Assembly: GCF_000004195.4 (NCBI RefSeq) | Contig: NC_030683.2 | Span: 1,486,620-1,550,619, forward strand | Direction of reading: 5' to 3' | DNA from: Xenopus tropicalis | Taxonomy: Eukaryota; Chordata; Amphibia; Anura; Pipidae | Length of the DNA stretch: 64,000 nucleotides | Shown here: positions 23,301 through 34,166 of the stretch, in pieces | How positions within the stretch are numbered: the first letter of the stretch is position 1 | How the letters are laid out: each line of letters opens with the position of its first letter | Position numbers and translations under genes: made by a program | The notes under the pieces: model-generated | The model's input: only the letters and a program-made list of their open reading frames with translations | What the model was told of the DNA's origin: nothing | The model's database searches: none

Positions 23301-23800
23301 AAATCAATCAATAATCCCACGTGTTTCGGCAGTGAGGATATTGCAGTCCTCTCTTGCCCTGCAAAGTGTCTGTGTACAGGAAGGAACATAGTTAAATGTT
23401 ACCTTTAAACAAGCACAGTGGCCAATCATGGCGGAGCTGCGAGTCCCTGGAATCCCCTGGTTTAAACTGAATTGGGAAACTGTAACGGGAGAAGCTGATT
23501 GGCCTCTCAGTTTTAATAATAATTACCCTGTTTGTGAACCTGATAGGGCGGATGTGCAACATTTTGCCCAATATTGTCACTTATGTAGCCGCCGCAGTGC
23601 ATGTAGGGAAGGCAGCCCCCCCCCCCTCCAGGATAATAAAGAACGCTGAACTACAATTCCCAGAATCCTCATTGCCAGACAAATAGGGGGGGCCCTTGCT
23701 AAACCAGAACAACAAAGGCCTGGAATTGCTTGAAATAGCAGGGCCGGGGGCATCTGAGATAAAAAGTAATATAAGTAAATCCCCCCCGCAATCGCGCCAG
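23301..23800. other. end of intron 9
   Basis: Unique sequence with an SBS motif at 23650. Ends in the exon-10 acceptor. Confidence 0.5.
23650..23668 (+). promoter_or_regulatory. SBS / ZNF143-THAP11-type motif
   Basis: ACTACAATTCCCAGAATCC in intron 9, about 130 nt before exon 10, closely fits the SBS consensus. Same caveats as for the 15037 site. Confidence 0.45.
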
Positions 23801-23935
23801 CCCCCCTGGAGCACATCCACCTCCTCCTGCCGTTTGTCACAACCAAGAACCGGGAGATCAACGCGTCCTTGGTCCTGTGGCCGAGTCAACGTGGGGACCG
23901 TCACCTACGTCTGGTGGCTGGGGAATAACAGCGAG
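23801..23935 (+). CDS. sorcs1: sorcs1 exon 10 of window (second PKD-like domain), frameshifted
   Basis: Acceptor CGCGCCAG, donor GTATGTG. It encodes PLEHIHLLLPFVTTKNREIN and ASLVLWPSQ. The frame then breaks: the conserved continuation VGTVTYVWWLGNNSE is read one nt later. A single extra base at about 23887-23890 (AGTCAACGTG) explains this, and removing it restores phase 0 at the exon end. I take this as an assembly error rather than a pseudogene, because all other clean exons are intact. Sequons: NAS and NNS. Confidence 0.85.
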
Positions 23936-23954
23936 GTATGTGCCCCCCCAAACT

Positions 23955-24480
23955 GTCCTTCCTGGGTTCACCCCTGGTCTTTCGCCCCTACCCCCTGTCT
24001 TATCTCGTCCCTCCCAATGCTGTTCCGGCCCCTCCCACGCCTGTCTGTTGCCCCTTCCCCTCGTCCTGTCTGAATCCCCCCCTGTCGCGCCCCTACCCCC
24101 TGTCCTTCTGCCCTCCCCTGTCTGTATCCCTCCCCCGATCGTCCCTCCCCCTTAAATATCTGCTTGGCCCCTCCCCTTCTGTTCTCCCCTCGCCGCCCGT
24201 CTTCTGTCTGCCCCCTCCCCCCTGTCTCGTCTGCCCTCCCCCTGTCTCTGTCCCACGGTCTGTCGCTCTCCCCTCCCCCTGTTCGTCTGACCCCTCCCTC
24301 TTCTGTCGTGCCCCTCCCCTCCTCTGTATGTTCTCTCCCCTGTCTTATGTCCCTCCCCCTGTCTGTCCCCTCCCTCCTGTATGTCTGGCCCCTCCCCCTG
24401 TCCTGTCTGCCCCCTCCTCTGATCTTCTGCCCCCCCTGTCCTTCTTCCCCCCCCTGTCCCCTCTCTGTCTGTCGTTGAGT
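23955..24480 (+). repeat. C/T-rich minisatellite
   Basis: Imperfect units of about 25 nt built from CCCCTCCCCCTGTCTGTCTG fill intron 10, starting about 20 nt after the exon-10 donor. The strand is almost pure pyrimidine plus G of TGT. Apparent ORFs on both strands are repeat artefacts. Confidence 0.85.
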
Positions 24481-24524
24481 GAAGCCAATGGTCGCTCTGT
24501 TCTGACTGTTCCTGACTCTCGCAG

Positions 24525-24648
24525 CCCATATCATTTTCCCTGGTAAAGGATCATTCTTCACCTTCTCAGTCGAAGGGAGAACAGTAATCAATATCACAGT
24601 CCAGGTCTCAGCAGAACACAATCTGCAGAAAATACAAAGACCATCGCT
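24525..24648 (+). CDS. sorcs1: sorcs1 exon 11 of window (PKD-like end), indel-damaged
   Basis: Acceptor GACTCTCGCAG. The 3' end is uncertain. Pieces recognisable in alternating frames are PISF, GSFFTFSVEGRTVINITVQV, SAEHNLQ and TKTIAV, which line up with the family. As written, the frame reaches TAA at 24585-24587. At least one missing base near 24545 and one extra base near 24630 (CAGAAAATACA) are needed to restore it. A few nt (the family's V-Y and a split Glu codon) seem to be lost at the 3' end, so the true donor is probably the GTGAGG at 24649 or a collapsed neighbour. The exon sits next to noisy C-rich sequence. Confidence 0.7.
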
Positions 24649-24724
24649 GTGAGGGAGTAACCTTCCGGTCCAAACTCCCCCCCTAACAAGCACCGCATTC
24701 CCAGCACCCCCCTGGCAACAGAGT

Positions 24725-26861
24725 GCCCTAACTGTCTCCATCTTGCCCTAACTGTCCCCATCTTGCCTACTGTCCCTCTTGTCCTACTGTCTCCCCTTGC
24801 CCTACTGTCTCCATCTTGTCCTACTGTCTCCATCTTGCCTACTGTCTCCATCTGTCCTACCTACGTCTCATCCATTGCCCTACTGTCCTCCATCTTGTTC
24901 CTCGTCCTCCCCACTTGCCTACTGTCCCCATCTTGTAACCATCTGTCCCCTGCCCTAACTGTCTCCATCTTGCCCTACTGCCTCCAGCTTGTCCTACCCT
25001 GTTCCCACTTCCTACTGTCTCCAATCTTGTCCCTAACTGGCTCCATCTGCCCTACTTCTCCAATCTTCCTACTGTCTCCATCTGTGCCCTAACTGTCTCC
25101 ATCTTGTCCCTACGTCTCCATCTGCCTAGTGTCCTCCATCCTTGTCCTACTGTCTCCATCTGCCCTCTGTCCCCACTTGTCCTAGCTGTCCCCCATCTTG
25201 CCCACTGTCTCCATCTTTCTAACGTCTTCCATCTGCCAACTGTCTCCCAATCTGTCCTACTCTCCATCTTGTGCCCTACTGTCTCCATCTTGTCCTAAAC
25301 TGTCCCCAATCCGTTGCCCTACTGTCCCCATCCTGTCTACTGTCTCCCAATCTTGCCCTACTGTCGCCCATCTGTCCCCCTACGTCCCCAATCTTGCCTA
25401 CTGTCCTCCATCTGTCCTACTGCTCCAACTTGCCTAACTGTCCTCCTCTTGCCTAGCTGACTCCATCTTGTCCTACTGTCTCCATCTTGCCTAACTGTCT
25501 CCATCTGTTCTAACTGTCCCCAATCTTGCCCTACTGTTCCATCTTCCTACTGCCCCCATCTGTCCTACTGTCTCCAACTTGCCTACTGTCCTCCATCTTG
25601 CCCTATGGTCCCATTGCCTACTGCTGTCCCTACTTGCCTTGCCCCTACTGTCTCCATCTGCCCTACTGCTCCCCAATCTGCCACTGTCTCCATCTGCCCT
25701 AACTGTCCATCTGCCTACTGTCTCCCATTCTTGTCCTACGTCTCCATCTGCCCCTACTGTCTCCATCTTGCCCTACTGTCTCCACTGCCCTACGCCCCCA
25801 TCCTTGCCCTACTAGTCCCATCGCCCTACAGTCCCCCATCTGCCCTACTGTCTCCATCTTGCCCTACCGTCCCCATCTTGCCTACTGTCTCCATCTGCCC
25901 CACTGTCCTCCATCTTTCCCTACGGTCCTCCATCTTCCCTACGTCCCCCAATCTGCCCTACTGTCCCCGATCTGCCCTACTGGTCTCCATCTTGTCACTG
26001 CCCCATCTTGTCCCACTGTCCCACCTTGCCCTACGCTGTCTCCATCTGCCCTCTGTCCTCCAATCTTGCCCCTACTGTCTCCCATCTTGCCCCACGTCCC
26101 ATCTTGTCCCTGACGTCTTCCATCTTGCCCTAAACTGTTCTCCATCTGCCCTACGTCCTCCACCTTGTCCTAACTGTCTCCATCTGCCAGACTGTCTCCA
26201 TCTTGCCCTAACTGTCCCATCTTGTCCAACTGTCCCACTGTCTACTGTCTCCATCTTGCCTACGTCCTCCATCTTGCCCTACTGTCCCCATCTTGCCCTA
26301 CTGTTCTCCATCTCTGTCCTAACTGTCTCCATACTGTTCCCACTGTCTCCATCTTGCCCTCTGTCTCCATCTTGCCCTACTGTCTCCCCGATTTGTCCTA
26401 CTGCTCCATCTTGCCACTGTCTCCATCTTGTCCTAACTGTCTCCAATCCTTGCCTATCTGTCTCCATCGTGCCTACTGGTCTCATCTGCCCTAACGGTCT
26501 CCATCTTGCCCACGCTCCATCTGGCCTAGCGTCTCCTCGTTGTCCTACTGTCTCCCCATCTTGTCCCCTACGTCTCCAATCTGCCTCTGTTCCATCTTGT
26601 CCTACTGGTCCCTCTTGTCCTACTGTTCCACTTGTCCACTGTCCCATCCTGCCCTAACTCGTCGACTGTCTAACTGTCCCATCTTGTCCTACTGTCTTCC
26701 CAATCTTGCCTAACTGTCTCCATCTGCCCTAACTGCTCATGCTGCCCTAACTGTCCCCATCTTGCCCTACTTGTCCCACCTTGCCTACTGCTCCATCTGC
26801 CCTACGCCCACTTGCCCTACTGTCTCCATCTTGCCCTACTGTCCCCATCTTGCCCTACTGC
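24725..26861 (-). repeat. 19-bp satellite, array 3 (reverse)
   Basis: About 110 copies read as CTTGCCCTACTGTCTCCAT on the + strand, filling intron 11. This is the noisiest of the arrays: units vary from 15 to 21 nt through scattered single-base losses and gains. The last three units are clean. Confidence 0.95.
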
Positions 26862-26956
26862 CTTGGCTCAGATGCTGCCCCTCCCTTCCTTGCCTGCTCT
26901 GACTGATATTCCCAGTTTCCAGCTTTTCCTCACCCCGTTATTCCCAATATTCACAG

Positions 26957-27069
26957 AACAGTTCCAGTCTCTGCGTCTCTCCTTCTCCCCAAACCTGGAC
27001 GATTACAATCCTGATATTCCCGAGTGGAGAAGAGACATCAGCCGTGTGATTAAGAGAGCGCTTGTGTCG
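26957..27069 (+). CDS. sorcs1: sorcs1 exon 12 of window (membrane-proximal stalk)
   Basis: Acceptor CCAATATTCACAG, donor GTAAGTC. The first two nt complete a split codon (Glu if the missing nt is G). It encodes QFQSLRLSFSPNLDDYNPDI, then PEWRRDISRVIKRALVS, and ends in phase 0. This is the conserved start of the stalk domain before the membrane, involved in dimerisation in the family. The intron before it is almost entirely a 19-bp satellite array. Confidence 0.93.
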
Positions 27070-27194
27070 GTAAGTCAAGGCCAAGTTAACTTGCATAGTA
27101 AATAAGGCGGTGCCACGCAGTGCAGACAGTGAAAGTTCTTGTTCCTCAATGACCTACAGGGGGGCAATTATTATTGGGGTACCTCACAAGAGGG

Positions 27195-27890
27195 AGGTTG
27201 GTAAGATAGGAGAAAAGAGGTTTATGGTAAGGGAGGGAGGGGTCGGGGTAAAGAATGAGAAAGAGTTAGGTAAGGAGAGGGTCGGTGAAGAGAAGTTTAT
27301 GGTAAGGGAGGGGAGGGTTGGGTAAAGTAAAGGTTATGGAGGGGTTTATGGGTAAGGGAGGGAGGGGTTGGGGTAGAAGATGAAAGGGTTTATGGGTAAG
27401 GGAGGGAGGGGTTGGGGTAAGAAGATAAAAGGTTAATAGTAAGGGAGGGAGGTTGGGTAGATATGAAAAGGGATTATAGGTAAGGGAGGAGGGGTTGGGA
27501 GAAGAGAAAGGGTTTAGGGTAAGGGAGGGAGGGGTTGGGGTAAAAATGAAAAGGTTTATGTAAGGAGAGAAGAGGGGGTAAGTGAAAGGGGGTAAGGGAG
27601 GGGTTGAAGGGGGTAAGGGAGGGAGGTACAGAAGGATTGGAGAAGGGTTTATGTAAGGAGTGAAGGGGTGGGTAAAAGATGAAAGGTTTTATGTAAGGAG
27701 GAGTTGGGTAGAAGATAAAGGTTTATGGTTAAGGGGAGGGAAGGGTTGGGTAGAAGAGAAAGGGTTATGGGTAAGGGAGGGAGGGTTGGGTAAGAAGAGA
27801 AAGGGTTATGGTAGGGTTGGGGTAAAGAGGGTTTATGGGTAAGGGTTGGGTGGGGGTAGGAGGAGAAAGGTTATGGTAGGAGGGAGGGTT
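27195..27890 (+). repeat. ~44-bp purine-rich minisatellite
   Basis: About 16 noisy copies with GGTTTATGGGTAAGGGAGGG and AGGGGTTGGGGTAGAAGATG, starting about 125 nt after the exon-12 donor. The strand is nearly all purine plus T. Confidence 0.9.
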
Positions 27891-28740
27891 TTGGTTGCTC
27901 AGACCCAGATGGGGGGGCCCAGCAGTTGTATTCCAGCTGATTACGTTGGTACTTGTGCCCCCCCCCAGGGTCCATCTGCTCCCGACTCACAGCTGATTTG
28001 TACCCCCAGGGGCATCTCCCCGGCACCCTGACTGGGGCAATTAATCAGCCCTTCTGCTCCCATTGGCAGAGAGCAGGTGCGAGGCAGGCCCGGCCAGGCG
28101 TTGGTTAATCCAACTGGTGAGGGAACGGAAGGGGCCCCAGCTGCTTAGGGAGGGCCCCTCTATCCCCCCCCCCAGAGCCCCTATCTGCCAGCTGGGCCCC
28201 CCCCGGCCAGAGCCTGCATTTAACCCTTTCTGTAAAGCTGCGGGGTGGCGGTACTCATGGATTTAACCCCCGGAGTCTGTGCCTGCTATGTGCCAACGGT
28301 GCCGGCGTTCTAAGGGTTAATATTTTGGCCCTTCCATCCGCCCAATCCCTGAGCGGCTGCTCTGCCAGTTTCTTGCTAATATTTTATTGATAAGGGAGAA
28401 ACCATCTGTTCCTTGTGATTCCTCCTCATTGGCAGCTTCTACCCTGGCACCGTGCCCCCCGGGCACCCGCTGAGTCCGTGTCACTCAGGGCAATTGCCCA
28501 CCCTGGCCATCAATATACAGTCTAATTGCCCCTCCCTGTCTGTCACCTCCTCCATGGCCCTGATGGGGGGGGGGGGGCAGCAGTAAGACTCCCATGTGAC
28601 ATTGGCCTTAATCCAATAGAAACTGAGAGATCAAATCCCCAGACAGACCCTAATTCTAGAGAATGGGCCCCAAGGGGTCAGTGTCGCCCCCCAACGTTCC
28701 CCTGTTGCACTTACATTTCCCACCGTCCTTTGGGTTTTAG
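27891..28740. other. end of intron 12, no feature
   Basis: Unique GC-rich DNA with short C and G homopolymers. Short ORFs match nothing I recognise. Confidence 0.5.
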
Positions 28741-28872
28741 GCCACAGGCGTCGATGGGCAACAGATTTTAGTCGCTGTCCTTCCCGGATTCCCCACCTCC
28801 GCCGAACTCTTCATTCTGCCCCACCAACAGCAGCCTGGGGGCAACAAGAAGAACTCACAGGATCTGGTGCAG
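28741..28872 (+). CDS. sorcs1: sorcs1 exon 13 of window (stalk domain)
   Basis: Acceptor TTTGGGTTTTAG, donor GTACATTTTC. Phase 0 at both ends, 44 codons. It encodes ATGVDGQQILVAVLPGFPTS, then AELFILPHQQQPGG and NKKNSQDLVQ. The core VAVLPGxPTxAELF is conserved in SorCS1 and SorCS3. The polar QQQPGGNKKNS stretch is the variable loop. Confidence 0.93.
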
Positions 28873-30111
28873 GTACATTTTCTCTTTCCCTCAAACCGGA
28901 CATGGTTGTTGGTCTGTGGTCAGAATACCCCCCCCCCCAATACAACGGGGTTCGGGGAGTAGAGACAAATGGGGGGAGAGGGGAAATATAGAGGATGGGG
29001 GGGAGTAAGGCCAAACAGTTGGGGGGGGGAATAGAAAAGGAAAGGTGGGGGGGGCAGGAAGGGATAATTGCAGTATAATTAGAGAAATGCCCCTAGAGGG
29101 GCATCAAGGAGAGGTTTGTGATTAGATTTACTGCTCCAGAACATTCTGTATAAATATAAGGTGTAGTTGCCACAATTTATCATAAGGAACTAATTGCCCC
29201 AGTTGCCCCGGGTGAGTTATGGGGCCAGTCCCGTGTATAAAGCAGAGAGAGGACACGGGTTGGGGAACATGGCCGACATGTATTTCACGTGTGACTTTAA
29301 CGTGACACCCGGGACTCGTTAGGAAGTTAAAGGGACGGAGGAGACGACCTTTCCATTCACAGGGAAACAGGAGAGAATTAATGTGGCGCCGGAGGTACAT
29401 AACTGGGCCGGAGGTACATAACTGGGCCGGTACTGGGACCCAATCGTTAGTACCGGGGGTGGGAATAAAGCAACGTGACATTTACATGTTTATGCCCAAG
29501 AGTTTAGGGGAGTTCTAAACAAGAACCCATAAAAGTCCAATACAAGTCTAGAGCGGCCTCTGATGTATTCTACTGGTCCCAGGTACCGTATAAAGCAGCG
29601 GCATTGGACTCAGCACCAGTACCAAGTCAGCACTCTGTGTAGAATCTAAGGACCTTGATAAGTTCCATCCGGCACCATCGGATCTTGGAGACCATCCAGG
29701 TTCTGCCATAAACCCATCCCATGTTTGTTCTGCTTCTTTCCTATCTTTGCCCGAGGTCCCACCAAGCCAACTAGAGACCCCGGGGGCAGGGGATTAGCCC
29801 CTCAGACCCGTTTGGATCACTGGGAGGTGGAAGAACCCACTTGGCTTATCCAGTGACCCAAATCCAGTTGCTAATGAGCTGGTTCTGTGTCCTTGGGAAA
29901 CAAACGACTCATGAAAAAGATCCCAATTACCTGGGTGTTAATCTTACTTGGTGGAGGCAGCTGCCCAATCAGCTTTAACGATGGTTATAACGAGTCCATG
30001 GGCAACTCCTAGGAACCAGAAGGTCCAATAGCGCCTTTGTTCTGTATGGGAGAGGCATGAAGTATCAGTTCTTGGGGGGCTGGGGGGCGTACTCTTTGCC
30101 AGTGGGTATAG
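28873..30111. other. intron 13 unique segment
   Basis: Mostly unique. An 18-bp duplication (CCGGAGGTACATAACTGGG, 29389-29427) is the only local repeat noticed. Confidence 0.5.
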
Positions 30112-31045
30112 TATTTACCCTGTATTCACCCCCAAACTGGAGCAGCACCTGTGTCAGGAAGAGGTGGACTGTAATGCCCTGTGCTGGGGCAACTGAAGCC
30201 AAAACATAGACTCATAGGAGCCACTGTCTCAAAAAGAGCGCTCTGGAGAGGCTGTTGCTTGTGTCACTCGTACAGATGGTTGGTACAGACCAAAATTGCA
30301 CATCTGGATCCTTTATTGCCCATCAGGTTGGGTGGGATCCATTGGTCAAGTCTTTCCATAGGTTCTCAGCTGGATTAAGGTCTGGTCCATCAGTTTGGGT
30401 GGGGGCCATTGGTCAAGTCTTTCCATAGGTTCTCAGCTGGATTGAGGTCTGGGCTTTGACAGGACAGTCATTCAGGTTCTTGGTTTTGGACCACTCCGGT
30501 GTAGTGTGGGCTGAATGTTTAGAGTCATTGTCATCCTGGAAGTTGAAGATCTGCCCCGTCTTGGATGTCTTTCAGAATGAAGCAGGTTCTCCTCTAAAAT
30601 TGCCCTGTTTTTGGCTCCATCCATGGATCTAGATTCTCACTGTTTATGCCCAGATCTACTTGTCCCTGTCCATGAATGGTTCCCGGTACCGGTGACTTTC
30701 TCCTGCTCATTCACAGTCCCATTGGCCTCCTGGTTCCTCTCTGACTAATGTCCCCATTTTCTGGTCACAGCCTTCTCCGGGCAGAGCCATGGATTTGCCT
30801 TATTCTTTCCGGTTTCTAGTTATGGATGTGATGGTGCCTGGGGGGGGGGGGGATATCTGTTTAAAACCCAACAATGATTGTTGCTTCTCCAGAACTTCAC
30901 CTTGGACTTGTTCTGCTCCTTGGTGGTCACCATGCTGATTCTGGAACGTTCTAGAGAATTTGAGATCATGTGATGCTGGAATCGGGGTACTTATGGGGGC
31001 ACCAGAGATTGCTTAGGGTGGGGGGGTGAATACATATGCTCTATA
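30112..31045 (-). mobile_element. degraded Tc1/mariner-like transposon relic
   Basis: The ends carry inverted GTATTCACCCCC (30121 region) and GGGGGTGAATACATATGC (31025 region). The interior includes phrases I recall from reverse-strand Tc1-like elements of fish and frogs: GGATTGAGGTCTGGGCTTTG, TGTTTAGAGTCATTGTCATC, and AAAATTGCCCTG near TTGGCTCCATCCAT. No open transposase frame remains. A local ~67-bp duplication (30329-30450, TCTTTCCATAGGTTCTCAGC twice) lies inside it. Assigned from memory, in intron 13. Confidence 0.5.
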
Positions 31046-31501
31046 AACCTACTGTAGTGTCCCCTTCCCCCAGGAGGCACTTGAGGTTCCTCTAAGGATA
31101 TTTATCTCTCAGGCAGATGTGCAGTTTGTTTGGAACAATAAATCCCTATGGGGAGAGATTTCCTCCGGAACATTAATATTCTGGCGCCGGCGCCGGCTGA
31201 GATAGGAGGTCCAACTAGGGAAGGCGAGTAATCCTTATACGCACGGCTTTGCCAACCCTGAGATCACACAGATTTGTGGGTATTTATAGGCCGGACCTCT
31301 CCGTCCCCGGCTAATGCCGTTATCAGCCCCAGCACAATGGTGCAGTCGGTTGGACTGGGCTGAGTCCAGTAAGTACCGGGGAGGGGGGGAAGATTCCGGA
31401 ATATTTCATCTCTTTCTTATTATCCTTATAAAGGTGCCTGTCCCATAGAGCTAACAATCTAATGACTGGGAGTTTGAGTTTAATTCCTTCTCTTTCTATA
31501 G
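31046..31501. other. end of intron 13
   Basis: Unique DNA with a GCGCCGGCGCCGGC palindromic run near 31183. Ends in the exon-14 acceptor. Confidence 0.5.
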
Positions 31502-31601
31502 ATTTCCGACCTGTTCATCACCAAGTTGCACCAAGAGTCGGTTCACTTTGAGCTGAAGCCGGGGGTCCGAGTTCTGGTACACGCCGCGCACCTAACCGCA
31601 G
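31502..31601 (+). CDS. sorcs1: sorcs1 exon 14 of window (stalk domain)
   Basis: Acceptor CTTTCTATAG, donor GTAACTG. It starts in phase 0 and leaves one nt. It encodes ISDLFITKLHQESVHFELKP and GVRVLVHAAHLTA, ending shortly before the membrane. It is followed by a 7.7-kb intron, the largest in the window. Confidence 0.94.
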
Positions 31602-32185
31602 GTAACTGTGACACCTTCAACCCGTTCCCTTCCTTTCTGCTCCGCTGTTCCCTCCTCCTAGTCACCATGGCAACGTAACGACCGAGCAGCCAATCCCCTT
31701 CTCTCTGTTTCCCAATGGAACCCGCCGGTGCAGTAGATCTGTAACGAGATCCGTAGAGGAGATTCCTTTGTTCTCCTGCCCGCGGAACGTTCTCGATTCA
31801 GATGCTGATTGGTGCTGTGGGGATCCGGTGTTTGTGCAAGAGGAGACAGGAGCAGCTTTCCTGGAAATGTCAGACTTTGAGATCCACAAGTACCAGAATT
31901 ATATCCAGCGCCATTTATTGACTTTCGGGTTTTGTCTTAAAATAAAAATATTCATATATTTATTTATTTCTAATTTCCTGTGAATGTGAATTCTATAGAT
32001 GTCTGCGCTGTAGCTTTAAGACTTACCTTGGGGGCCGCCAGTTAGACCTTCTGACCTTTAGACTGTCTGACCATCAGGCAGGATCTTCCCATTCTGTAGC
32101 GCAGCTCAACCTGTGGGGGCCCCATGGCTACTTACTGTAGAACATGTTTAGTTTCTGTAAGGTTGGTCTCTCCGGCTGAGGGTCT
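31602..32185. other. start of intron 14
   Basis: Unique. No exon-like structure found. Confidence 0.5.
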
Positions 32186-34166
32186 CTACTGTCTCCATCT
32201 TGCCCTACTGTCTCCATCTTGCCCTACTGTCTCCATCTTGCCCTACTGTCCCCATCTTGCCCTACTGTCTCCATCTTGCCCTACTGTCCCCATCTTGCCC
32301 TACTGTCTCCATCTTGCCCTACTGTCTCCATCTTGCCCTACTGTCTCCATCTTGTCCTACTGTCTCCATCTTGCCCTACTGTCTCCATCTTGTCCTACTG
32401 TCTCCATCTTGCCCTACTGTCTCCATCTTGTCCTACTGTCTCCATCTTGCCCTACTGTCTCCATCTTGCCCTACTGTCTCCATCTTGCCCTACTGTCTCC
32501 ATCTTGCCCTACAGTCTCCATCTTGTCCTACTGTCCCCATCTTGTCCTACTGTCTCCATCTTGCCCTACTGTCCCCATCTTGTCCTACTGTCTCCATCTT
32601 GCCCTACTGTCTCCATCTTGTCCTACTGTCTCCATCTTGTCCTACTGTCTCCATCTTGTCCTACTGTCTCCATCTTGCCCTACTGTCTCCATCTTGCCCT
32701 ACTGTCTTTATCTTGCCCTACTGTCCCCATCTTGCCCTACTGTCTCCATCTTGCCCTACTGTCCCCATCTTGTCCTGCTGTCTCCATCTTGCCCTACTGT
32801 CCCCATCTTGCCCTACTGTTTCCATCTTGCCCTACTGTCTCCATTCTGTCCTACTGTCTCCATCTTGCCCTACTGTCTCCATCTTGCCCTACTGTCCCCA
32901 TCTTGTCCTACTGTCTCCATCTTGCCCTACTGTCCCCATCTTGCCCTACTGTTTCCATCTTGCCCTACTGTCTCCATTCTGTCCTACTGTCTCCATCTTG
33001 CCCTACTGTCTCCATCTTGCCCTACTGTCCCCATCTTGTCCTACTGTCTCCATCTTGCCCTACTGTCTTCATTTTGCCCTACTGTCTCCATTTTGCCCTA
33101 CTGTCTCCACCTTGCCCTACTGTCTCCATCTTGTCCTACTGTCTCCATCTTGCCCTACTGCCTCCATCTTGCCCTACTGTCTCCATCTTGCCCTACTGTC
33201 TCCATCTTGTCCTACTGTCTCCATCTTGCCCTACTGTCTCCATCTTGTCCTACTGTCTCCATCTTGCCCTACTGTCTCCATCTTGCCCTACTGGCTCCAT
33301 CTTGCCCTACTGTCTCCATCTTGTCCTACTGTCTCCATCTTGCCCTACGTCTCCATCTTGCCCTACTGTCTCCATCTTGCCCTACTGTCTCCATCTTGCC
33401 CTACTGTCTCCATCTTGCCCTACTGTCTCCATCTTGCCCTACTGTCTCCATCTTGCCCTACTGTCTCCATCTTGTCCTACTGTCTCCATCTTGCCCTACT
33501 GTCTCCATCTTGCCCTACTGTCTCCATCTTGCCCTACTGTCTCCATCTTGCCCTACTGTTTCCATCTTGCCCCACTGTCTCCATCTTGTCCTACTGTCTC
33601 CATCTTTTCCTACTGTCTCCATCTTGTCCTACTGTCTCCATCTTGCCCTACTGTCTCCATCTTGCCCTACTGTCTCCATCTTGTCCTACTGTTTCCATCT
33701 TGCCCCACTGTCTCCATCTTGTCCTACTGTCTCCATCTTTTCCTACTGTCTCCATCTTGTCCTACTGTCTCCATCTTGCCCTACTGTCTCCATCTTGCCC
33801 TACTGTCTCCATCTTGCCCTACTGTCTCCATCTTTCCCTACTGTCTTCATCTTGCCCTACTGACTCCATCTTGCCCTACTGTCTCCATCTTGCCCTACTG
33901 TCTCCATCTTGCCCTACTGTCCCCATCTTGCCCTACTGTCCCCATCTTGCCCTACTGTCCCCATCTTGCCCTACTGTCTCCATCTTGCCCTACTGTCTCC
34001 ATCTTGCCCTACTGTCCCCATCTTGCCCTACTGTCCCCATCTTGCCCTACTGTCTCCATCTTGCCCTACTGTCTCCATCTTGCCCTACTGTCTCCATCTT
34101 GCCCTACTGTCCCCATCTTGCCCTACTGTCCCCATCTTGCCCTACTGTCCCCATCTTGCCCTACTG
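32186..34166 (-). repeat. 19-bp satellite, array 4 (reverse)
   Basis: About 104 clean copies of CTTGCCCTACTGTCTCCAT in intron 14. It contains higher-order duplications: the variant CTCCATTCTGTCC recurs at 133-bp spacing (about 32840 and 32973), and the GTTTCCATCTTGCCCCACTG block recurs at 133 bp (33558 and 33691). 133 is 7 x 19. Confidence 0.97.

Noticed and set aside
23968..24741. 257-codon reverse ORF rich in Gly, Arg and Glu
   Set aside because: Translation of the purine strand of the C-rich repeat in intron 10, overlapping real exon 11 on the other strand.
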